The translations under genes were made by a program, and so were the position numbers. 64,000 bases of DNA, from the NCBI RefSeq assembly GCF_024256385.1, contig NZ_JAMLFW010000001.1:3844001-3908000 (forward strand), written 5' to 3'. Below, in pieces: positions 9,215 through 16,599 of the stretch (the first letter of the stretch is position 1; the number at the start of each line of letters is the position of its first letter). Under the pieces are notes generated by a model. The model was not told where the DNA came from and ran no database searches. It saw nothing but the letters and a program-made list of their open reading frames with translations. The stretch is from Anatilimnocola floriformis. Its GTDB lineage: Bacteria; Planctomycetota; Planctomycetia; Pirellulales; Pirellulaceae.

Positions 9215-10012
9215 TTACTTGGTCCAGGAACTCCAGACGTCCGCGGCGAATCGCCACAACTGCCAGTGCCATACGGCCCATGCTCCGGCGGCAAACATTG
9301 CCGCTCCGACCAATCCAAAAACGGGCAGGAGAGAGGCGAGGCCGGTGACCAATACCGGCCCCATTGCCCGTGTTGTGACTGCCATCTCGGTGACCGTACG
9401 TTCGATGAGGGGTCTGGCGACGTCTTTGGTTGCCGATTTCACAATCGTGCTGGTGACCTCGCCACCTTGCGCGAGGAACGGATCGGGATTGGCTAAGAAC
9501 GCTACGGCCACCGTTCCAACCGCGAGCGATCCCTTGTTGCGCCAGATCCACTCGGCGGCAACATCGCCCTTCGCGGACAGGACTTTCATGAACTCCGCGC
9601 CCTTTCCAGTCGCCGCAAGCTCATCCGTCAGCATGGCCATCCGGCGAGCATTCCCTGGCGAGAGTTTGGCTAGAGCTTTCGCACCATCGTCTCCAAAGCT
9701 CCTAACTAACGGTGCCACCACCGCATCGGCATGCCGTGCCGCCGCACGCGCCGCGTCGTCGCCTAAGCTCCCAATAGACTTCTGTGCGATCGTTGTCGTG
9801 GACTCGGCAATTGATTTGCGAGCCAGGGACTGCAGGCTTCCCTTGGCGGCGGCTTCCGCAGACTCCTGCGCTGCTTCCGCAGCACCCTTGCGAAAGACTT
9901 GTTTGCCGGCGGCTTCAGCGCCCTCGCGCAGCACTTTTCCAAGCTGCGCGTGTGCCACGGTGCTGATCAACATCACCGCACCGGCGGCAAATAAAAGGAT
10001 AGGTCGATTCAT
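9215..10012 (-). CDS. exported Ala-rich protein with C-terminal membrane segment
   Basis: 265 aa. A typical signal peptide (PILLFAAGAVMLISTVAHA, cleavage after AHA near residue 22) is followed by long Ala/Lys/Glu-rich helices (KGAAEAAQESAEAAAKG) and a hydrophobic segment near the C-terminus (SLLPVFGLVGAAMFAAGAW). GAGGTGA precedes the ATG. Position between the coupling protein and another exported protein suggests an envelope part of the transfer module, but no VirB/Trb homologue is recognised. Confidence 0.6.
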   Translation of the reverse strand: MNRPILLFAAGAVMLISTVAHAQLGKVLREGAEAAGKQVFRKGAAEAAQESAEAAAKGSLQSLARKSIAESTTTIAQKSIGSLGDDAARAAARHADAVVAPLVRSFGDDGAKALAKLSPGNARRMAMLTDELAATGKGAEFMKVLSAKGDVAAEWIWRNKGSLAVGTVAVAFLANPDPFLAQGGEVTSTIVKSATKDVARPLIERTVTEMAVTTRAMGPVLVTGLASLLPVFGLVGAAMFAAGAWAVWHWQLWRFAADVWSSWTK

Positions 10013-10048
10013 AGTTCACCTCGAAATAAAAGGGGGAAGGGGAAATGC

Positions 10049-10978
10049 TTACTTACTGAAATGCGCACCGAGTACAGCGCGGCGACTAGCCGTCCGTTCA
10101 GCGGACAGCTGCCGCAATGCGCGAAACAGACCAGGCCTTTGAACAGTCCCGTCGAGAATTGCTGCTTCAGCGGCGGCCAGACGATCGGACAGCTGCGAGA
10201 CGATCTTGTCCGTCGGATTGGTGGCATGATCGAGCGCTGCGCCGATCACGAGATCCAGAACAAGGCCGATGGCTTGGCTTTCCAAAGAATTGTCGTCTTC
10301 GGGGACGACGCCGAATCCTTTGCCGACCTCTTTCGTAACACGAGTCAGGACATCGGAAAGCACCATGTTGGCGACGAATCGTCCGACGTCGGCTTGGGCC
10401 GCTTCGACGCTTGTGTTCACAGCCGCGGCCACTTCACGCCGAAAGCCGGCAACATCCAAGTTGCTCTTCGTAAATTCCTTCGCCGGAATCGAGCCGTCGA
10501 CTTTCAAGGCGACCAAGATTCCCGCGTCTTGATCCGCCAGGAACTTACTGAACGAGTCAGCAAATGACGACGCAATCTTGATGAATTGCTCGTCGTCGAG
10601 GATGCGTTCTCGCATGAGCGTGCGAATACGCTTTTGGCTTGCTTCGTTGTTCACCACATCCTTGCCGATGCGGAACTTCTCCATAATGTCGATCAGGTCA
10701 CTCACGAACGGCCGCAAGCGCTGTGCAGAGCGACGTTCCGCGAAAAACGCCCGGTAGCGTTTTTCGATCTCGTTGAGCACTTTTTGCGCATCCGCGTCGG
10801 CCTCGGCGACCATTCGCTCAACATGAGCCGGCAACTTCGCCTGGCGTGTGGCAGGAGGATTGCGTTCCTGCGCCAGCGACGGCGGTATCGCGACATTCCA
10901 CGCGACAGCAATCGCCACACACCAAGTGATCGCCCACTGAATCAATGTTTCCCGACGCACTTTCTTCACAGACTTCAT
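10049..10978 (-). CDS. exported hypothetical protein of the mob block
   Basis: 309 aa from ATG 10978, which has AGGAT eight bases upstream; an earlier in-frame Met at 11017 would put 13 extra residues before the signal. The N-terminus (KKVRRETL, then WAITWCVAIAVAWNVAIPP and SLAQE) is a long signal peptide. The mature part is helical and charged (VEADADAQKVLNEIEKRYRA). It probably resides in the periplasm or is membrane-attached. It starts the minus-strand block that continues through the neighbour at 9215. No family recognised. Confidence 0.55.
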   Translation of the reverse strand: MKSVKKVRRETLIQWAITWCVAIAVAWNVAIPPSLAQERNPPATRQAKLPAHVERMVAEADADAQKVLNEIEKRYRAFFAERRSAQRLRPFVSDLIDIMEKFRIGKDVVNNEASQKRIRTLMRERILDDEQFIKIASSFADSFSKFLADQDAGILVALKVDGSIPAKEFTKSNLDVAGFRREVAAAVNTSVEAAQADVGRFVANMVLSDVLTRVTKEVGKGFGVVPEDDNSLESQAIGLVLDLVIGAALDHATNPTDKIVSQLSDRLAAAEAAILDGTVQRPGLFRALRQLSAERTASRRAVLGAHFSK

Positions 10979-11363
10979 GACTAAGATCCTTTTGCAGAAA
11001 ACGAAAAACGAAAGCACACAAAAATCAGCAGCATGAAGCGCGTAGTTGCGCGCTTCGAATACGACGGCCGCGTTCGAGCTTGCTGCTCGGCGGCGGTTAC
11101 GCTTTGTCGCGAGTCACACCGGATTTCGGCGTTTGCGATCCCGCAGAATCAGGTCCAGGACCGTGACAATCAGCACGGCACTCTCAAGTCCACATCCCTT
11201 GCTTCCCATCTCAATGACTCCCAAAAAACAATTGCAGGCGAATCGTAAATGGCCGGCTCCGCCGCCTGCGTGCGAAAACGGTCAACTTGTTTGCGGCTTT
11301 CACGGTTTGTGCGCGCACCTTCGGCTCTACTCACTCGGTGATCATTAAGAAAACGGAGAATTG
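10979..11363. other. 385-bp intergenic region with an 8-bp dyad
   Basis: No convincing gene. GAAGCGCG (11035-11042), six bases, then CGCGCTTC (11049-11056) form a perfect dyad about 57 bases before the exported-protein gene that starts at 10978, in a position suited to an operator for the minus-strand block. An A-rich direct repeat (AAACGAAAAACGAAAG region, about 10998-11014) lies between the dyad and that start. Confidence 0.45.
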
Positions 11364-12086
11364 CTACCGGTCCGCTTCTTGCGGACCAGAGGACGCCGAT
11401 TCCTCTAAGTGAAAGCGCGAATTACAGCGCAGACACAACGCTTGGAATTCAGCGATCGCTACCCGCACATTGACGGGAGGAGAACAATCGCAGATCCATT
11501 TCTTCAGTTTCGAATTGCCTTTCGGGCGAACCTGAGTGCCTGTCGGCGCTCTCAACCCATCGCTGTAGACATCGATTCGGCCGGCGGTGGCCTGCCATTC
11601 CAAGGCGATCCCGCAACTCGTCACCAGTAGTGCGAACGGTCCGCCGCGCTGAACGCCAGTTGTTCCATTTTCCGCAACGACCAAGCCGATTTCGGCTGCC
11701 TTGGCGCGATATTCTTTGTTGTGCCAATCAGCCTTCTCGGGAGGTCGGCCGTGCTCATGTTGCCAGGCATGTAGTACAGCGTGAGCGAGCCAGGGAAGGA
11801 TGGCTCCCAACGGCAAGCGAGCTAGCTGCCGGGAATTGATCGTGATCTCTCCCCGCAAGCCGAACTCGTTGTGTCCAGGACGGAAGAGAGTCACGATATG
11901 AATTGGGAGGTTGCCGATTTTGAGCGCTACCTCGGTTAGCTGGAGTTTAAACTCCTGCCTCAGCCGTTTAGTCCATGCCAGTAGTACGGCCGCATGATTG
12001 CGACCTTCCCAGTCCTCGCTGCGCTGGTGTTGGGCCAAGCAATCGTAGATGCTCGGCGTCTGCGTCGAAGTACCTGTCTCATTCAC
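11364..12086 (-). CDS. SprT-like zinc-metalloprotease-fold protein with altered HExxH
   Basis: 240 aa, GTG start at 12086 with no strong ribosome site. Layout follows SprT: beta strand ITINSRQL, helix with the zinc motif, the HNKEYRAKAAEIGL helix, and a C-terminal zinc-ribbon-like part (CDC about residue 203 and CLRC about residue 224). The metal motif reads LAHAVLHAWQHEHG, i.e. H-A-x-x-H: both His are kept but the catalytic Glu is Ala (codon GCT). This predicts a metal-binding but protease-dead protein, unless the nearby Glu acts. SprT-like genes are common on plasmids; the role here is unknown. Confidence 0.7.
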   Translation of the reverse strand: MNETGTSTQTPSIYDCLAQHQRSEDWEGRNHAAVLLAWTKRLRQEFKLQLTEVALKIGNLPIHIVTLFRPGHNEFGLRGEITINSRQLARLPLGAILPWLAHAVLHAWQHEHGRPPEKADWHNKEYRAKAAEIGLVVAENGTTGVQRGGPFALLVTSCGIALEWQATAGRIDVYSDGLRAPTGTQVRPKGNSKLKKWICDCSPPVNVRVAIAEFQALCLRCNSRFHLEESASSGPQEADR

Positions 12087-12330
12087 GTTGGGGCTCGCTG
12101 CTGGATCTACTCAAACCTCGATCAAGGTCACAAGCAGTCGCGGTTCCAACCTTCGTTGCCACCGCTTTGCGTCGTGACATGTTCAACCCATGCGAGAAGT
12201 TTATGTCTGCGGCCGAACGCGCCAAGAACTGCGTTCACGGATGGCGCGCCGCTGCGCCACAGGCGCACACTGGCTTCAGAAAAGATCACAGTTCACACAG
12301 TGTCTGTGCTTCGCGACGGAGATGGTTCGC

Positions 12331-12789
12331 TTAGCGACCCTTCGCTTGCGAAAGCCGTGCTGCCTGCGATTCGAGATCGCGGACAAGTTCTTCTGCTTCG
12401 AGAATTCCGGACGAGAGCTTTAGCCGGACATACTTCTCTTTCAGCAGCTCGCGCATGTCGATGAATTCGCAGTCGGGTGGTGCAATTCCTTCGGCGCGCG
12501 CATAAGCCACGGCCACCGCGCAACGTTCCAAGAAGAGCAGATCGCCCAAGGTGTCCATTGACTGTCCGGACTTCAAGGGCTCAAGAAAGAACACCGGCTG
12601 GATATTATCCACGCCGTCAAAGCCATGGTCGAACGCGTAGGGCCGCAGTTTCCGCAGGTCGGCAATCGTTACTTTGTCACTCGGAAAGATAATCGAGGAC
12701 ATGTCTAGATCTGCAAGGCGTCGGTCCATTTCCACCATTCGAGTTCGCAGTTGCCCCGAGACCTTGCTGCGGACCTTAATACTTGTCAA
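12331..12789 (-). CDS. hypothetical protein, 152 aa
   Basis: The start is uncertain: TTG at 12789 overlaps the upstream gene by 14 bp and may be translationally coupled; ATG at 12738 is an alternative. The sequence is soluble and mixed alpha/beta, with a charged C-terminal helix (ILEAEELVRDLESQAARL). No known motif. It lies between the SprT-like gene and an unknown gene on the same strand, and belongs to the element's backbone by context. Confidence 0.5.
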   Translation of the reverse strand: MTSIKVRSKVSGQLRTRMVEMDRRLADLDMSSIIFPSDKVTIADLRKLRPYAFDHGFDGVDNIQPVFFLEPLKSGQSMDTLGDLLFLERCAVAVAYARAEGIAPPDCEFIDMRELLKEKYVRLKLSSGILEAEELVRDLESQAARLSQAKGR

Positions 12790-13327
12790 GAGGTTCGTGA
12801 ATCATTCCGGCCTTCAAGAGATAGTCGCGAACGAGTCGCCACGCGTTCCATCCATCCTCCGTTAAATCATGAAATCCATGCCCGATTCCCTCGGTCGCAA
12901 ACAAGTCGACTAAATCCAGCTTCGTTTCGAAGTATTCCTCGACTGCAATTCTCATTCGCCGAAGCGCCGAAATGCTGGCGTTCATGCCCCGCAGCTTGCC
13001 GGCAACGTCTAACGTTTCCAACGCCCGAGCGATCGAACGAAATGATTTCACGCCTGCTCGAAATTGACAGCCAACTTCATGGAAAAGTCGAAAATGTCTC
13101 AGCATCCCATTGGGGTCATCTCCATCCAGCCGAAGCTCAACTGCGCCCGGTGGCTTCAATGCGCCTGGCGTCGACTTCTTTCGATCGCCGGAGCCGTTTC
13201 GCGAGTTCGCTATTTCACCTGGCGAGTCACAACTAAGTCCGATTCCAACCAAGAACTGAAATTGAAACGGAGAATCTTGCGTCCGCTGACGTACTTTGCG
13301 TCGAGGTTTCTTCCGAGCCTTCTGCAT
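12776..13327 (-). CDS. hypothetical protein with basic N-terminus
   Basis: 183 aa from ATG 13327, chosen because AAGG lies nine bases upstream (another ATG nine bases earlier leaves no room for a ribosome site). The first 20 residues are strongly basic (KARKKPRRKVRQR), the middle is loosely structured, and the C-terminal half is helical. No recognised domain. It is divergent from the XRE regulator at 13444, so the 116 bp between them probably hold promoters for both. Confidence 0.5.
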   Translation of the reverse strand: MQKARKKPRRKVRQRTQDSPFQFQFLVGIGLSCDSPGEIANSRNGSGDRKKSTPGALKPPGAVELRLDGDDPNGMLRHFRLFHEVGCQFRAGVKSFRSIARALETLDVAGKLRGMNASISALRRMRIAVEEYFETKLDLVDLFATEGIGHGFHDLTEDGWNAWRLVRDYLLKAGMIHEPLDKY

Positions 13328-13443
13328 AGGGGTCATCCTTGCTAGGACACTTCACGTTGCAGTCAAGCCAATTCAACCAATGCATTTTCGCAACCTTGTT
13401 ACAATGCGAGGCGCACGAAAAGCGCACATTTCCAGGAGCAACC

Positions 13444-14325
13444 GTGACCGTTCTCAATGGCAAATTGATCCAGGCCCTACGCGACGCCGAAGGCATCAAG
13501 CAGAAAGAACTAGCGCAGCGCGCACAAATCAGCTTGCGCAGCCTTCAAAAGGCGGAAGCAGGCATGTCCGTGGGAGCCGACACGCACAATGCAATTGCCA
13601 CTGCCTTACGCGTCCGATCAGCGAGCGCATTGGCCGATCCCAAGCTGACGATCAATAATCTGCGTCGGCTCAGGAATGGCGGTTACGTCATGGCTGACGA
13701 CGCGGGCACGATTTCCCTCAAAGCGATCCCGCCGATGCCGGCCGCGGGGCCGGCACTCTTTGCGCAATTGCTTGCTGATGACGAGGACCTCGGACCCCAA
13801 TATGCCACGTTCCATACTCAAGCTTATCGTCAGTACCGTGTCTTTCAGCGAGGATCGAGCGGCCCCCAGGACTTGTTGGAGTTACTGAACCGCGCTGGAA
13901 TGCCGCTCAATGTGGCGCAAGGAACCGTAGAACTGATTGATTGGCCAACCGAACATGTATCCCAGCTGACTGCGCCACAAAAAACACTCTGGAAATTCGT
14001 CACGGGGATCTATCCCGCTCGAAAGCCTTACCTGGACGGACAGGTATGGGATTACAGCTCGATTAAGCCAGCAAAAGACGCCGAGGCGTTTCATTGGGCT
14101 CGGCGAAAGATTGCAAAGCATTGGGATAAATGGTTTCCCATCGTCGGCTGGAGTGTGATCGGTGAGCGATTCATGACGCACCGCGACGAAGTGCTATTGA
14201 TCACATGGCTAGAGCTAGCATTGGTCCAATGGACGCGCGAACCGGGAATGCACAAACAAGGACTCTTCACCTTGGCACAAGCGTACGCTGATACGCTGTC
14301 GCCGGTGCGCAAGAAAAAAAAATAG
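13444..14325 (+). CDS. XRE-family transcriptional regulator with large C-terminal domain
   Basis: 293 aa from GTG 13444, backed by AGGAGC seven bases upstream. Residues 5-60 are a Cro/C1-type HTH (LIQALRDAEGIKQKELAQRA, ISLRSLQKAEAG). The remaining 230 residues are unrecognised, rich in Trp and aromatic residues, with a short Lys-only tail. Such two-part proteins often sense a ligand and repress neighbouring genes. Being divergent from the unknown-gene block at 13327 and upstream of a membrane-protein gene, it may control one or both. Confidence 0.7.
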   Translation: MTVLNGKLIQALRDAEGIKQKELAQRAQISLRSLQKAEAGMSVGADTHNAIATALRVRSASALADPKLTINNLRRLRNGGYVMADDAGTISLKAIPPMPAAGPALFAQLLADDEDLGPQYATFHTQAYRQYRVFQRGSSGPQDLLELLNRAGMPLNVAQGTVELIDWPTEHVSQLTAPQKTLWKFVTGIYPARKPYLDGQVWDYSSIKPAKDAEAFHWARRKIAKHWDKWFPIVGWSVIGERFMTHRDEVLLITWLELALVQWTREPGMHKQGLFTLAQAYADTLSPVRKKKK

Positions 14326-14434
14326 TTGTCGCTGCGGGCATTCGGTCATGAATTGCTCGGCGATTGGTATTCTTCCAGATGGCAGCGGGGCGGTATCATC
14401 CCCCGGATTAGTCGAGCTGTCCTGGAGTCTTCCG

Positions 14435-15103
14435 ATGTCAGATCAACTAGGCAAGACCAAACTCAACTGGAGCAAGCTTTCGGAGTTTGCCAAGCAGATC
14501 GCTCCGTTTTTTGTGATTACGGCGACTTCGACAACAATTTACCACAACCTTCTCCAACCTGTTCTGGCTCGCACTACAGCGGCGACTGTCGTCTATGCGA
14601 TTAGCGCAGGAATTGCCTTCGCGCCCATTCCGATTTACATCGCCTTCATCCTGTTTCGGCGGTGGGACTTGATCGGCAGTCGGCACGTCATTCCGATCAT
14701 GCTCGGCCTGGCGATGTGCAACTACCATGTCGCCCAAGAAACCAATTCGATGATTGCCTTCCGGCGCAACGTTGCCGCCCTCGCTACTGCAATGCATGAG
14801 GTTGCGCCTACCGCACCAGAGACGGAGCATTTTGTAGCTGCCGTCCAACGGTCACTTCAAGGGCCCAATGCGCCCACTCCAGGACGCCAGGTGAATCTAT
14901 TGATACTCGCCAATATCTTCTTAGTGGGTTCCGGCTTTTGCGCCACACTCGCCGGATTGGCTTACGTCTGCGGTGATGAGCTTCGTGCGCTTTACGCACT
15001 GCGCCTTGTGGAAGCTTCGCCCCCTTCAGCGAATCCTGGACAAGCTACCGAGCACGCGGATGTCGTCCACAGCAATCCCGGCCTTGTCTCGCCAACGGTG
15101 TGA
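14435..15103 (+). CDS. membrane protein, 222 aa, three predicted helices
   Basis: ATG 14435 has GGAG at good spacing; an earlier in-frame ATG at 14348 gives an unlikely leader. Hydrophobic segments are at about residues 22-40, 48-74 and 155-185, with a hydrophilic region between the second and third. The C-terminus is polar. No known family. It follows the XRE gene by 109 bp on the same strand. Immunity or signalling roles are possible but unsupported. Confidence 0.55.
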   Translation: MSDQLGKTKLNWSKLSEFAKQIAPFFVITATSTTIYHNLLQPVLARTTAATVVYAISAGIAFAPIPIYIAFILFRRWDLIGSRHVIPIMLGLAMCNYHVAQETNSMIAFRRNVAALATAMHEVAPTAPETEHFVAAVQRSLQGPNAPTPGRQVNLLILANIFLVGSGFCATLAGLAYVCGDELRALYALRLVEASPPSANPGQATEHADVVHSNPGLVSPTV

Positions 15104-15138
15104 CCAAGTCGCAACACCATTGGCTGAACCGTCACTGC

Positions 15139-15162
15139 GTATCAAAATGTCCTTTTTGATAC
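15139..15162. promoter_or_regulatory. XerCD/dif-like palindromic site before recombinase gene
   Basis: GTATCAAAA (15139-15147), six-base spacer TGTCCT, TTTTGATAC (15154-15162): a perfect 9-bp inverted repeat around a 6-bp centre. This is the geometry of core sites used by XerC/XerD-type tyrosine recombinases (arms around a 6-8-bp crossover region), and a tyrosine recombinase gene starts 38 bp downstream. It could serve as a dimer-resolution site. An operator for the same gene is the alternative. Confidence 0.5.
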
Positions 15163-15178
15163 CGAGAACTGTGGCATA

Positions 15179-15205
15179 GTCATCCGGGTAACCAGATCGG
15201 ATGAC
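15179..15205. promoter_or_regulatory. dyad overlapping recombinase start codon
   Basis: GTCATCCG (15179-15186) and CGGATGAC (15198-15205) are perfect inverted repeats with an 11-base spacer; the right arm contains the ATG at 15201. A protein bound here, or an mRNA hairpin, would block translation initiation of the recombinase. Confidence 0.5.
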
Positions 15206-16172
15206 CGGCATGACCGAGTTATTGAATGTTAAGAACGGGAAACCTTCGGCGAACTTGGCGATTCCGCCGCTGATCGCGACCGCCGGCGACGCCGCGGCCA
15301 TTCGATTCCTGGAATTTTTCGCCGCCAGCATCCGCAATCGCGGCACGCGTAAGGTGTACGCCCAGGCCATCGGTCGTTTCTTCAGCTGGTGCGAGTCCCA
15401 GTCGATTTCTCTTACGTCGGTCAAGCCGCTCGTCGTGGCGACCTACATCGAGCAGCTTGCGTTTCACCTGCAGTCGCCGACGGTGAAGCTTCACCTAGCC
15501 GCCATTCGATCGCTTTTCGATTACCTCGTTACCGGACAAATCGTTCCTTTTAATCCGGCGGCTTCGGTCCGCGGTCCGAAGCACGTCGTACGCAAGGGAA
15601 AAACACCGGTACTGATTGCGGCCGATGCCCGCATCCTTCTCGATTCGATCGAAACTGACACCCTCATTGGCCTTCGCGACCGAGCTCTCATCGGGACGAT
15701 GGTTTATAGTTTTGCCAGAGTCTCGGCAACGGTCGGAATGGATGTGGAAGACTATTTTTCGCAGGGGCGGCGAATGTGGTTTCGCCTGCACGAGAAAGGT
15801 GGCAAGCATCACGAAGTTCCTGCGCATCACAAGGCCGAAGAATACTTGGACGCCTATCTCGCGGCAGCAATGCTAGAACCCAACTCGCCGCTCTTCCGCA
15901 CGGTCAGCAAATCGGGCGCGCTCACGTCTCGCCGGATGCATCGCACCGATTCCCTGCGAATGGTGAAGCGACGTGCATTGGCCGCCGGTTTGGCGTCCAA
16001 CACGTGCAATCACACGTTTCGAGCAACAGGTATCACTGCATATCTGACCAATGGCGGTTTGCTAGAGCATGCTCAGCAGATTGCCGCCCACGAATCGCCG
16101 CGATCCACCAAGCTCTACGATCGTACGAGCGACGCGATCAGCCTGGATGAGATCGAACGAATCATCCTTTGA
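15201..16172 (+). CDS. tyrosine recombinase (XerD-like)
   Basis: 323 aa. Residues about 30-130 are the SAM-like core-binding domain (SIRNRGTRKVYAQAIGRFFS). The catalytic domain shows the Arg in SFARVSATVGM, a Lys strand (LHEKGGKHHEVP), the H-x-x-R box in HTFRATGI, the late His in IAAHESPRST and the nucleophile Tyr in KLYDRT. ATG 15210 is an alternative start. It probably resolves multimers of the element or shuffles a cassette; unlike the integrase at 36022 it is far from the tRNA. The two dyads upstream are candidate substrate and operator. Confidence 0.9.
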   Translation: MTGMTELLNVKNGKPSANLAIPPLIATAGDAAAIRFLEFFAASIRNRGTRKVYAQAIGRFFSWCESQSISLTSVKPLVVATYIEQLAFHLQSPTVKLHLAAIRSLFDYLVTGQIVPFNPAASVRGPKHVVRKGKTPVLIAADARILLDSIETDTLIGLRDRALIGTMVYSFARVSATVGMDVEDYFSQGRRMWFRLHEKGGKHHEVPAHHKAEEYLDAYLAAAMLEPNSPLFRTVSKSGALTSRRMHRTDSLRMVKRRALAAGLASNTCNHTFRATGITAYLTNGGLLEHAQQIAAHESPRSTKLYDRTSDAISLDEIERIIL

Positions 16173-16599
16173 GCGGCGACGTGCGGGCCGGCAGTTCGAT
16201 CGATGTCACGATCGGGTAGAACTTCGCTGTCTCCAACGCTTGGGCTCGCGTCGCTTCGACAATCTCGGCAGCCCGGTGCCGGCAAACAGTCTCGAACAGA
16301 ATTGCCAAATTCTGTCCCCGAACGACGACCGTTTTGGCCGCCGAATAGGTCACGGTGAAGCCTTCGTTCGGATTGTCCGATTCAACGCTAAACAGATGCG
16401 TGTAACTGTAGGCGTGGGCCGCGCCGCTGGCCTTGCGAAAGACCAGGCTCAGCTGAGCACGATTACCAATCCGGCCGTTGGCCAAAGCCGCATATTCTTC
16501 AGGCTCCACGGCCTCAGCGTCGACGACTTCGGCTGAGTCTGACTTATTGGGTTTACGTTCCAGCAGATCCCGAATCGCAGTGGAAACGTTATCGACCAT
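16162..16599 (-). CDS. hypothetical protein coupled to relaxase
   Basis: 145 aa. The start at 16599 overlaps the end of the relaxase gene by 11 bp, so it is translated from the same mRNA. The middle contains a compact beta-rich section (LSLVFRKASGAAHAYSYTHL) with two Tyr/His clusters. The C-terminus overlaps the convergent recombinase gene by 11 bp. No known domain; it may be a relaxosome accessory factor by position only. Confidence 0.55.
   Translation of the reverse strand: MVDNVSTAIRDLLERKPNKSDSAEVVDAEAVEPEEYAALANGRIGNRAQLSLVFRKASGAAHAYSYTHLFSVESDNPNEGFTVTYSAAKTVVVRGQNLAILFETVCRHRAAEIVEATRAQALETAKFYPIVTSIELPARTSPLKG

Noticed and set aside
11033-11348. Two overlapping plus-strand frames before the SprT-like gene
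   Set aside because: No ribosome site, Cys/Arg-rich composition, and one covers the dyad at 11035.
12190-12330. Small genes between the SprT-like gene and the 152-aa gene
   Set aside because: All frames are Arg/Cys-rich and overlap real genes.
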